Origin: JARRQJ01 sp037381915
GTDB taxonomy: Bacteria > Pseudomonadota > Gammaproteobacteria > DRLM01
NCBI GenBank assembly: GCA_037381915.1
Contig: JARRQJ010000085.1
Coordinates: forward strand, 1-9,012
Direction of reading: 5' to 3'
DNA length: 9,012 bases
The notes beneath the pieces were generated by a model, which saw only the letters and a list, made by a program, of their open reading frames with translations, was not told the origin of the DNA and searched no databases. A program made the position numbers and the translations under genes. The stretch's first letter is position 1; every line of letters starts with the position of its first letter. Positions 1 through 6,160 of this stretch are shown here, one piece after another.

Positions 1-306
1 TCGTTCTGGGTCGAAGCCAATTTCAAGGAGACGGACCTGGCGCGTATCCGCAAGGGCGAACCGGCCACGATTACGGTGGATATGGTTCCGGGAAAGACGT
101 TTCATGGCACGGTGGACTCCGTGTCACCCGCCAGCGGGACGGCCTTTTCCCTGTTACCTCCGGAGAATGCGACCGGCAACTGGGTCAAGGTGCGGCAGCG
201 CTTTGCGGTGAAGATTCCCTTTACGGAACAGGACCCGGACCCGCCGCTGCGAATCGGCGCCAGCGCGGAGGTCACGGTCGACACCACGGGTCTGGCGCAT
301 GACTGA
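1..306 (+). CDS. emrA: EmrA/HlyD-family membrane fusion protein, C-terminal part (5' end outside window)
   Basis: Only the last 101 residues are visible, in frame 1 up to the TGA at 304-306. The segment begins WVEANFKETDLARIRKG and continues with PASGTAFSLLPPENATGNWVK, both typical of the last beta-barrel part of EmrA-type periplasmic adaptors. In this family the adaptor sits in the inner membrane, spans the periplasm and links a major facilitator pump to a TolC-like outer-membrane channel, exporting hydrophobic compounds. The last 8 bases (ATGACTGA) overlap the start of the next gene, which encodes the matching EmrB-type pump, so the two are almost certainly co-transcribed and translationally coupled. 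The N-terminal helix and the coiled-coil hairpin lie outside the window. The substrate cannot be inferred. The symbol denotes family resemblance, not proven orthology. Confidence 0.93.
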   Translation, partial: SFWVEANFKETDLARIRKGEPATITVDMVPGKTFHGTVDSVSPASGTAFSLLPPENATGNWVKVRQRFAVKIPFTEQDPDPPLRIGASAEVTVDTTGLAHD

Positions 307-1843
307 CTCGGCCGCGGCGCCGGACTCCCGCTCCGGGGTGCCGCGGTGGCTGATCGGCGCCGCGGTCATGCTCACCACGGTCATGGTCATCCTGGACATG
401 ACCATCGTCAATGTGTCGCTCCCCCATATGATGGGGGCCTTGGGCGCCACCTCGGACCAGATCACCTGGGTGTTGACCACCTATATCGTGGTCAATGCGA
501 TCTTCATTCCTATGACGGGATTCTTCGCCGCCCTGGCGGGGCGCAAACGGCTGATGCTCATCAGTATCAGCGGTTTCGTCGTCAGTTCGGCCTTGTGCGG
601 GCAGGCCCATACTCTGACCGAGATGGTGGTATTTCGCGCCTTTCAAGGCGCCTTCGGCGCGGCGGTGATCCCTCTGTCCCAGGCGATATTGGTCGACGCC
701 TTTCCCGCCAAGGAGCGCGGCAAAGCCATGGCCTTGTGGGGTATCGGCGTCATGCTCGGACCGGTGCTGGGTCCGACGCTGGGAGGCTATATCACGCAAC
801 ACCTGACTTGGCGCTGGGTCTTCTATATCAATGTGCCGGTGGGGGTGATCAACATCCTGATGGTCACGCGCTTTCTGCGCAATTCGGACCGTCACCGGGT
901 CAGCGCCGACTGGTGGGGCGCATTATTGATGGCAGTGGGTATCGGCGCTCTACAGTTGGTCTTGGATCGCGGCAACCAGGACAATTGGTTTGCGTCGAAT
1001 CTGATCCTGTCGCTGGCCATCATCAGTGGATTCGCATTGATATCGTTCGTCGTGCGTTCCTGGAGGCGGGATGACAGCGTGGCGCAGATTCAGTTGCTCA
1101 AGGACAGAAACCTCAGGGCGGCGTGCGGCATGATGGCCGTGTTCGGCCTCGGCTTGTTCGGCACCATCATCCTGCAGCCGATCATGCTCGAGCAACTGCT
1201 CAACTATCCGGCGGAGACCACGGGGCTGGTGATGGCACCACGCGGCATCGGCTCGGCGCTCAGCATGTTCCTGGTATCGCGGCTCATAACTCGGGTCGAC
1301 GCGCGCCGGCTCATTATCGGGGGACTGGCCTTGTCCGCAGCGGGATCCTATTTCATGACCTGGTACAATCTGATCATCGATCCGGCTTGGATCATCTGGC
1401 CGAGCATCTTGCAGGGCTTGGGCATGGGCATGATCTTCGTGCCGTTGTCGACCCTGGCCTATGAGACCTTGCCCAAGGCGGCGACCGACCACGCCGCCGC
1501 CCTGTTCAATCTGTTTCGCACCGTCGGCAGTTCAGTGGGCATATCGATTGCCGGGACCTTGTTGAGTCGCGAAGTCCAGGTCAACTGGAACCGCCTGGGC
1601 GGCCATATCAACCCCTATAGTCCCGCACTGCGCCTATGGCTTCAGGGTCACGGCCTTGCCATGAGCGATGCTCTCACGCCGAAGTTATTGGCGAATGAGC
1701 TATCGCGTCAGGCGATGATGGTGGCCTTCGTCGACACCTATTGGTTCATCACCTTGAGCATGCTTGTCATCGCCCCGCTGGCATTGGTGCTGCGCAGACA
1801 AAAGCGCTCGAGCCAGGACCTGCCGCCGCCGACCGCGCATTGA
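299..1843 (+). CDS. emrB: DHA2-family (EmrB/QacA-type) major facilitator drug:H+ antiporter
   Basis: A 514-residue protein, the usual length for 14-helix DHA2 pumps. Family motifs visible in order: LDMTIVNVSLP at residues 32-42 in helix 1 (acidic residue D33); a motif-A-like GRKR at 81-84 in the loop between helices 2 and 3; RAFQGAFGA at 113-121 (motif B arginine); the antiporter motif C GIGVMLGPVLGPTLGG at 148-163 in helix 5; and WRWVFYINVPVG at 171-182. Such pumps use the proton gradient to export hydrophobic drugs, fatty acids or uncouplers. The ATG at 299 overlaps the upstream adaptor stop by 8 bases, which fixes the start. The tail after the last helix is short and basic. The partner adaptor is directly upstream and a terminator-like hairpin follows about 80 bases downstream, so this is the last gene of the operon. 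The substrate is unknown. Confidence 0.95.
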   Translation: MTDSAAAPDSRSGVPRWLIGAAVMLTTVMVILDMTIVNVSLPHMMGALGATSDQITWVLTTYIVVNAIFIPMTGFFAALAGRKRLMLISISGFVVSSALCGQAHTLTEMVVFRAFQGAFGAAVIPLSQAILVDAFPAKERGKAMALWGIGVMLGPVLGPTLGGYITQHLTWRWVFYINVPVGVINILMVTRFLRNSDRHRVSADWWGALLMAVGIGALQLVLDRGNQDNWFASNLILSLAIISGFALISFVVRSWRRDDSVAQIQLLKDRNLRAACGMMAVFGLGLFGTIILQPIMLEQLLNYPAETTGLVMAPRGIGSALSMFLVSRLITRVDARRLIIGGLALSAAGSYFMTWYNLIIDPAWIIWPSILQGLGMGMIFVPLSTLAYETLPKAATDHAAALFNLFRTVGSSVGISIAGTLLSREVQVNWNRLGGHINPYSPALRLWLQGHGLAMSDALTPKLLANELSRQAMMVAFVDTYWFITLSMLVIAPLALVLRRQKRSSQDLPPPTAH

Positions 1844-1920
1844 CTATCCCGGACTTCGCTCAGGTTCGCAGGGCAAGCAAATGGTGCCCGACCTTACCAC
1901 AGTTCCTGTGCCGCGCGGCC

Positions 1921-1946
1921 CTGGGCATCGGCATGCCGGCAGTTTT
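1921..1946 (+). terminator. Terminator-like hairpin after the emrAB operon
   Basis: GGCAT (1924-1928) pairs with ATGCC (1933-1937) around a CGGC loop. CTG (1921-1923) pairs with CAG (1940-1942) across a two-base bulge, and TTTT follows at 1943-1946. It lies 77 bases after the emrB-like stop, in the 279-base gap before the CPBP protease gene. The stem is short and the T-run is only four bases, so it may be weak. The rest of the gap (1844-2122) shows no credible gene. Confidence 0.4.
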
Positions 1947-2102
1947 GATAGTCAGTTTCGCCAGATAAGGAACTACTTGCCCGGTTGGCGATCTTCGTTG
2001 TTATCACCGCAACCAGTTCCGCGATATTGGTTCATGCGGGACGGTTTCGTGGCGCCATATACTTCAGCCGAGCCGATCGGCGTTGCCAAGCTGAAGCACC
2101 CG

Positions 2103-2108
2103 AGGAGG
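2103..2108 (+). promoter_or_regulatory. Shine-Dalgarno AGGAGG deciding the start of the CPBP protease gene
   Basis: A perfect AGGAGG lies 14 bases before the ATG at 2123. The spacing is longer than ideal, but no other start with a comparable site is present. The reading frame is open further up to a TTG at 1985. That TTG has no good ribosome site, and the extra N-terminal residues do not resemble the family, so ATG 2123 is preferred. Confidence 0.55.
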
Positions 2109-2122
2109 ACAAGCCCGTACTC

Positions 2123-2836
2123 ATGAGTGAAGCCGACTCTGTCAGAGCAGCCCCGCAGGAGGGGCCGAGCCCCAAGGTCCAATTGATCGAGACCCTGGTG
2201 TTCCTGTTCTTGATCACGCCGTCCCTTGCTCTATCCTTTTTCGCCAACGCAAGCAGCAAGGTGGGTTTCGTCCTGGTTGCAGTCGCCACCATACTGCGTG
2301 ACCTGGGCCTGGTGGGCCTGATCCTGTATTTTCTCTGGCGCAACGGCGAACCTCTGCGCAAGATCGGCTGGATCCGTCCGGTAGCGGCACGGGAAGCGCT
2401 GTTGGGCGCTCTGCTGTTCGTGCCGGTTTTTCTGGCAGTAACCTCACTAGAGTTTACCTTGCGTGCCGCGGGATTGTCGGCCCCCTCGACGCCGCTGCCG
2501 TCGTTCCTCACCGCCACAGGGACCACGCAACTGTTGCTAGCCGGCTTGCTGGTGGTGGTCGTCGCCATTGCGGAGGAGAGTATCTTTCGCGGCTACTTGA
2601 TCCTCAGGCTGAAGCCGATAACGGGCAGCGCCGGTCGGGCCGTCCTGGTCTCGGCACTGATCTTTTCCCTCGGCCATGGTTATGAAGGCGCGGTGGGCGT
2701 GATCAGCGTGGCGCTGATGGGCCTGTTGCTGGGATGGATCTATCTGTGGCGCGGCAACCTGGTTGCGGTCACGGTGATACATTTTTTGCAGGATTTCATC
2801 GGTATCGTGGTCCTTCCTTATTTCGGCGTCCATTAG
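2123..2836 (+). CDS. CPBP-family (CAAX protease/Abi) intramembrane metalloprotease
   Basis: A 237-residue, very hydrophobic protein with about six to eight predicted membrane helices. It carries the three signature motifs of the CPBP (Abi, Rce1-like) family: EESIFR at residues 151-156 (EExxxR), FSLGH at 181-185 (FxxxH) and HFLQD at 220-224. The third is usually HxxxN or a close variant; here the last position is Asp. Glutamates and histidines in these motifs form the catalytic site within the membrane. Bacterial members are poorly characterised: some act in bacteriocin self-immunity, others in maturation of peptides or membrane proteins. Nothing nearby (no small peptide gene or exporter of the bacteriocin type) indicates a substrate. 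It is transcribed towards the bc1 operon (convergent) and sits 279 bases after emrB, so it is probably a separate unit. Confidence 0.85.
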   Translation: MSEADSVRAAPQEGPSPKVQLIETLVFLFLITPSLALSFFANASSKVGFVLVAVATILRDLGLVGLILYFLWRNGEPLRKIGWIRPVAAREALLGALLFVPVFLAVTSLEFTLRAAGLSAPSTPLPSFLTATGTTQLLLAGLLVVVVAIAEESIFRGYLILRLKPITGSAGRAVLVSALIFSLGHGYEGAVGVISVALMGLLLGWIYLWRGNLVAVTVIHFLQDFIGIVVLPYFGVH

Positions 2837-2853
2837 AGCCGTACCCCTGTCTT

Positions 2854-2872
2854 ACTCGTCTTGCGGACGAGT
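2854..2872. other. Seven-base-pair hairpin downstream of the CPBP gene
   Basis: ACTCGTC (2854-2860) and GACGAGT (2866-2872) form a perfect stem around a five-base loop, 17 bases after the CPBP stop. No T-run follows on either strand, so it is not a classical intrinsic terminator. It may stabilise the 3' end of the message or help separate the convergent genes. Confidence 0.4.
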
Positions 2873-2938
2873 GCCGTGGTCCTTTGCCGGCGTTGTGATC
2901 GGCATAGTGTTTAGCTGGCCTGCAAACGAAAGCGGGGA

Positions 2939-2976
2939 GGCGACAACCGAGAATGTGCATTCTGCCTTCTGTCGCC
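2939..2976. other. Nested hairpin between convergent CPBP and petC genes
   Basis: The outer stem is GGCGACA (2939-2945) with TGTCGCC (2970-2976). The inner stem is AGAAT (2950-2954) with ATTCT (2959-2963) around the loop GTGC. It lies 45 bases beyond the petC stop. On the plus strand ATTTTAG begins at 2983; on the minus strand the following bases are pyrimidine-rich (CTCCCCGCTTTCG). It may act as a weak bidirectional terminator, but neither side has a strong U-tract. Confidence 0.4.
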
Positions 2977-3021
2977 AGACCCGATTTTAGTTCAGCTGCC
3001 GAGATCGCCGGCGTGAGCTGA

Positions 3022-3735
3022 CTAACGGGACGTATCATTACTCACATCGCGCCAGTAGGCGCGTTTGAGCAGATAAGCGAGCACGGCAAACAGCGCCAAG
3101 AAACCGATTACATAAGGCCCCAGGGCCATTCGCTGGATCTTGGAAGGGTCGCTGGTGTAGCGCAGCCACGCGGTGATGTCCGCCGTCATGCGGTCGAATT
3201 CGGCGGGCGTCAGCGCGCCGGCCACCAGGGTATGCCCCTGGCGATTCTGGATGCCTCCGAGGCGGGCCAGGATGTCCGGCATCGCCACATTGGGAAACAG
3301 GTGGTTGTTCCACCCGCCGGGTCGCTGCGGATCCCAATAAAAGCTGTGAAGAAAGGTATAGACCCAGTCCGCGCCCCGGTAACGCACCTCCAGGCTGAGA
3401 TCGGGCGGTGCCGTCCCGAACCACCGCTTGGCGTCTTTGGGCCTCATCACGGGGATCATTCCCCGGTCGAACTCTGCGCCGCTGGGCAGCATGATCTCCT
3501 GCTCAACCGTCGACTTGGTCATTCCCAGGTCGGGCACCAGCCGGTTATAACGCACGTAACGGGCGCTGTGGCAACTCAGACAGTGTTCGGCATACAGCTT
3601 GGCGCCCCGCGCCAGAGTGGCGGCGTCCAAGCGGTAGTGGGCATGTTCAAGCGTCACTGCGGCGTCCGCCGCCCCGGCGACCATGGATATCGAGAGGGCC
3701 ATACCGGCCACTGCGCAGCGCACTATATTGCACAT
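3022..3735 (-). CDS. petC: Cytochrome c1, haem subunit of the bc1 complex
   Basis: A 237-residue precursor. A Sec-type signal peptide (about residues 1-26, ending ADAA) is followed by the haem c site CLSCHSARY (C52, C55, H56). Then come the c1-typical stretches RPKDAKRWFGTAPPDLS (98-114) and GADWVYTFLHSFYWD (121-135). The sixth haem ligand is very probably M152 in NVAMPDIL. A single C-terminal membrane anchor (about 206-226) ends in basic residues facing the cytoplasm. The protein takes electrons from the Rieske cluster and passes them to a soluble or membrane-bound cytochrome c in the periplasm. Its ATG shares one base with the petB stop (TAATG), indicating translational coupling. It is the last gene of petABC. 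The ssp genes that often follow petC in beta/gammaproteobacteria are absent here. Confidence 0.96.
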   Translation of the reverse strand: MCNIVRCAVAGMALSISMVAGAADAAVTLEHAHYRLDAATLARGAKLYAEHCLSCHSARYVRYNRLVPDLGMTKSTVEQEIMLPSGAEFDRGMIPVMRPKDAKRWFGTAPPDLSLEVRYRGADWVYTFLHSFYWDPQRPGGWNNHLFPNVAMPDILARLGGIQNRQGHTLVAGALTPAEFDRMTADITAWLRYTSDPSKIQRMALGPYVIGFLALFAVLAYLLKRAYWRDVSNDTSR

Positions 3736-4943
3736 TAGGCTGTCACCCGTTGCGGTACCGCGCGGGTCGGTTCAAAGCGACTGACCACGGGCAGTAGTAC
3801 GAAAAAGGCCAGGTATAAACCAAGCAATATACGGGCCGGCGGCAACAGCGCCGGCGCGGCGGGCTGCATTCCAATCCAGCCCAAGCCAAGAAACGAAACG
3901 GCCAGGGCGATCACCATCCCCAGATAGACCGGCCGGTAGCGGCTGGAGCGCACGGGGTTGCGATCCAGCCACGGTACGGCATAGGGGATGGCAATTGCCA
4001 CCGCCAGCATCCCGATTCCCGCCGCCTTGTTGGGGATGGCGCGCAACATGGCGTAATAGGGGGACAGATACCAGGCAGGCGTCACGTCGGCCGGGGTACG
4101 CAAGGGGTTGGCCCGGGTGTAGTTGGCGGTGTCGATAAACAAGCCGTGCATGGTCGGCGCATAGATCACCACAAGCGCAAATAGCAATAGAAACACCGCG
4201 GCGCCGAAAGTATCCTTGACCGTGTAATAAGGATGGAAGGGGATGCCGTCCCAGGGGCGGCCGTCCGGCCTCCGGTGGTCGTTGATCTCGATGCCGTCGG
4301 GGTTGTTCGATCCTACCCGGTGCAGCGCCAGGACATGGAAGACGACCAAGCCGATCAGGATCAGAGGCACCAATACGACATGGAAGGCCATGAAGCGGTT
4401 CAATGTGGCATCGCCGATCCCGAATCCGCCGCGGGCCAGCGAGGCCAGCCAGTCACCGACATAGGGGATGGCGCCGATAATCGACGTGATCACCTCCGCG
4501 CCCCAATAGGACATGTTGCCGTAGGGGAGGACGTAGCCGAAGTACGCTTCCGCCATCAGGACGAGATAAATAGTGTAACCGATGATCCACAGCAGCTCGC
4601 GGGGCGAGCGAAATGAACCGTAGAGATAGCCCCGCAGCATATGCAGGTAAATGGCTATGAAGAAAAACGAAACGCCGGTGGTGTGGAGGTAGCGGATTAG
4701 CCAGCCCCACTTGACGTCGTACATAATGGTCTGGATGGAATTGAAGGCCTGGGCGGCGCTGGCATGGTAATGGGAAAGGAGAAAGATCCCGGACAGGATC
4801 TGGATTAACAGAACCAGCAGCGCCATGGATCCGAAATAGTAAAGAATATTGAAATTCTTCGGTGCGTAGTAGCCCGTCAGGTGTTCATGGATGATCTCCC
4901 TGAAGGGGAAGCGCCGGTCCAGCCAACTATAGAAGGTATTCAT
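3735..4943 (-). CDS. petB: Cytochrome b subunit of the bc1 complex (full-length, N- and C-domains fused)
   Basis: A 402-residue integral membrane protein with eight expected helices. It carries the two b haems and both quinone sites. Haem histidines are H87 and H101 in helix B (14 apart) and H188 and H203 in helix D (15 apart); the longer helix-D spacing is a beta/gammaproteobacterial trait. Other landmarks are GYVLPYGNMSYWGAEVIT (136-153) and GSNNPDG (211-217). The quinol-oxidation motif normally written PEWY reads PAWY here (289-292), so the acidic residue is missing; the same strand then reads LSPYYAMLRAIPNK. The protein oxidises quinol at the outer site and reduces quinone at the inner one, moving protons across the membrane. 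It starts at ATG 4943, 40 bases after the petA stop, with AGGA about 10 bases upstream, and its stop overlaps the petC start by one base. Confidence 0.97.
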   Translation of the reverse strand: MNTFYSWLDRRFPFREIIHEHLTGYYAPKNFNILYYFGSMALLVLLIQILSGIFLLSHYHASAAQAFNSIQTIMYDVKWGWLIRYLHTTGVSFFFIAIYLHMLRGYLYGSFRSPRELLWIIGYTIYLVLMAEAYFGYVLPYGNMSYWGAEVITSIIGAIPYVGDWLASLARGGFGIGDATLNRFMAFHVVLVPLILIGLVVFHVLALHRVGSNNPDGIEINDHRRPDGRPWDGIPFHPYYTVKDTFGAAVFLLLFALVVIYAPTMHGLFIDTANYTRANPLRTPADVTPAWYLSPYYAMLRAIPNKAAGIGMLAVAIAIPYAVPWLDRNPVRSSRYRPVYLGMVIALAVSFLGLGWIGMQPAAPALLPPARILLGLYLAFFVLLPVVSRFEPTRAVPQRVTA

Positions 4944-4983
4944 ACGCTCTTCGTCCTCGCAGATTGCCGCCTACCGGGCAGGA

Positions 4984-5592
4984 TCAGCACAACTTGGCCT
5001 TGGGCCACATGCCGGTGATCTTCACCGTCTTGTTGTCGTCGATGAACTCATATTCGGGTATGGCCATGTTGCGCGGTGCGGGCACATTCTTGAACACCCG
5101 TCCGGAGAGGTCGTAAAGAGAGCCGTGGCAGGGGCAATGAAAGCCCCCCAGCCAGCTGGGATCGACCGAGCCCTTTTTTGGTTGGAACAGCGGCGTACAA
5201 CACAGGTGAGTGCACACCCGCACCATCACCAGCCATTCCGGCTTGCGCGACCGATAGATGTTGTCGCAGTAAGGGGGTTGCTGAGGAGTGTGGTTGTCGG
5301 GGTCGCGCAGTTCCGGGTTTACTTCCTTAAGGGTTGTCAGCATTTCCGGCGTGCGATGCACGATGATCACGGGTTTACTCTGCCAGCTTGTGGTGAGGTG
5401 CATGCCGGGTTTCAGCCGAGAGATGTCCACCGTGACCACAGATGCCGCCTTGACGCCCGCATCGGGTTCCAGGCTCTTAACGAATGGCACAGCCACCAGA
5501 CCCGCTCCGGCGAGTCCAACCGCGCTCGTTACGATGGTCAGAAATTCCCGCTTGTCCGAGTTTACCGATTCGACATTCTTTTTGTCGTTCAC
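4984..5592 (-). CDS. petA: Rieske [2Fe-2S] subunit of the bc1 complex
   Basis: A 202-residue protein. The N-terminal Tat-like signal anchor is SDKREFLTIVTSAVGLAGAG (12-31), with Lys-Arg in place of the usual Arg-Arg, followed by the hydrophobic helix and VPFVKSL. The cluster-binding loops are CTHLCC (127-132) and CPCHGS (153-158). C127, H129, C153 and H156 should bind the cluster, and C132 and C155 should form the disulfide. C131 stands where a Gly is normal (CTHLGC), and the protein ends in a further Cys. LSGRVFKNVPAPRNMAIPEY (162-181) is the usual region after the cluster. The start is GTG at 5592, supported by AAGGAG at 5601-5606 with 8-base spacing; the ATG at 5600 is out of frame and hits TGA after three codons. 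It is the first gene of petABC, so the promoter should lie upstream in 5593-6160. Confidence 0.96.
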   Translation of the reverse strand: MNDKKNVESVNSDKREFLTIVTSAVGLAGAGLVAVPFVKSLEPDAGVKAASVVTVDISRLKPGMHLTTSWQSKPVIIVHRTPEMLTTLKEVNPELRDPDNHTPQQPPYCDNIYRSRKPEWLVMVRVCTHLCCTPLFQPKKGSVDPSWLGGFHCPCHGSLYDLSGRVFKNVPAPRNMAIPEYEFIDDNKTVKITGMWPKAKLC

Positions 5593-5600
5593 TTCAGCAT

Positions 5601-5606
5601 CTCCTT
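5601..5606 (-). promoter_or_regulatory. Shine-Dalgarno site of petA
   Basis: On the minus strand AAGGAG lies 8 bases before the GTG start (5592-5590). An ATG between them opens a three-codon ORF (Met-Leu-Lys-stop) whose TGA overlaps the GTG. This could tune initiation slightly, but is probably chance. Confidence 0.6.
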
Positions 5607-5765
5607 AGTGATGCCGCGTACGGGATACGCTTAGTTGACGGTTAACAACTGGCCAGGATGAACGCGGCGGGGAAATATCTCCGGCCGTCGCGTGTGCGAT
5701 GACTTTCCGGTTAGACAACAAATTTCGCCGGAGTTTAGTGATCCGGGCTGTATTGGGAGAACGTC

Positions 5766-5851
5766 CCACCGGGGTGGCGTTGCGCCGCCCCTGATCGACT
5801 CAGGGAGGCGATATCCGGGCATCGAAGTGATGGGAGCGCTTAACTGCCCGG
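5766..5851. other. Cluster of hairpins upstream of petA
   Basis: Four dyads lie close together: CCACC/GGTGG (5766-5777), GGCG/CGCC (5776-5786, overlapping the first), CCCTGA/TCAGGG with a five-base loop (5789-5805), and CCGGGCA/TGCCCGG with a 23-base loop (5815-5851). If petA transcription begins beyond 5851 they would form a folded 5' leader; otherwise they may be operator sites. No family is recognised. Confidence 0.4.
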
Positions 5852-5976
5852 CGAGTACACCATTGCAGAGATCGCCGAGCATTTCACCTGCATTTTTCGA
5901 TGCCAAGAGGGTCTAAAGGAATGCGTGAGGGGGAGTGCAGCCGCAAGACCTGTTCCATTTATATGCCCGTGCCGCC

Positions 5977-6025
5977 GCATACTCGTATGCAGCAAGTCGA
6001 ACCCTCTATAGAGTGCCGGTACGGC
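5977..6025. promoter_or_regulatory. Three consecutive short palindromes, operator-like
   Basis: GCATAC-TC-GTATGC (5977-5990), the perfect ten-base palindrome CTCTATAGAG (6004-6013) and GCCG-GTA-CGGC (6015-6025) follow one another between the divergent petA and DUF2127 genes. Spacing of this kind suits dimeric regulators, but none matches a site known to me, and short palindromes arise by chance. Confidence 0.3.
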
Positions 6026-6106
6026 CCGCTGGCTCGGGTTGAAGGATTGATACATGGGCAAATGCGCCGCACTCAGCCGGTCGGGACACTGCTGTGAGGA
6101 TTATCA

Positions 6107-6151
6107 GTGACAACTGAAATGAATGAGAGTCTTTTTCTTCCGACGACCTAA
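6107..6151 (+). other. Possible 14-codon leader ORF, in frame with the DUF2127 gene
   Basis: GTG at 6107 follows GAGGA (6096-6100) at good spacing and reads MTTEMNESLFLPTT before TAA at 6149-6151. It is in the same frame as the next gene, whose ATG follows 9 bases later and has no ribosome site of its own. It may be a translated leader that delivers ribosomes to the ATG by re-initiation, or a nonsense mutation cutting an older, longer N-terminus. Confidence 0.3.
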
Positions 6152-6160
6152 TCGATTCAT

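Larger units (their letters stand above)
5593..6160. other. 568-base divergent intergenic region, petA promoter side and DUF2127 promoter side
   Basis: No convincing gene is present: the short open frames (for example 5906-5631 minus and 5692-5916 plus) give compositions unlike any protein and have no ribosome site. The region should hold the promoter of petABC (minus) and that of the membrane-protein gene (plus). No clear -35/-10 pair stands out. It contains many dyads. Near petA are GCGTA/TACGC (5616-5630) and AGTTG/CAACT (5633-5650). Hairpins lie at 5766-5851 and a cluster of short palindromes at 5977-6025, annotated separately. Confidence 0.5.

Noticed and set aside
272..895. 207-codon minus-strand frame inside the emrB region
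   Set aside because: It is antisense to a clear major facilitator gene. Its His/Asp/Arg-rich product is the usual shadow of a GC-rich membrane-protein gene.
1985..2122. N-terminal extension of the CPBP protease from TTG 1985
   Set aside because: No ribosome site precedes it, the extension has no family resemblance, and AGGAGG lies before ATG 2123.
4188..4203. Helix-D haem histidines of cytochrome b 15 positions apart instead of 14
   Set aside because: At first this looked like an insertion, but the longer spacing is known for beta/gammaproteobacterial cytochrome b, so it is a lineage marker rather than an anomaly.
5631..5906. 91-codon minus-strand frame upstream of petA
   Set aside because: It lacks a ribosome site and a recognisable domain, and it spans several dyads. 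It is more likely petA leader or promoter DNA.
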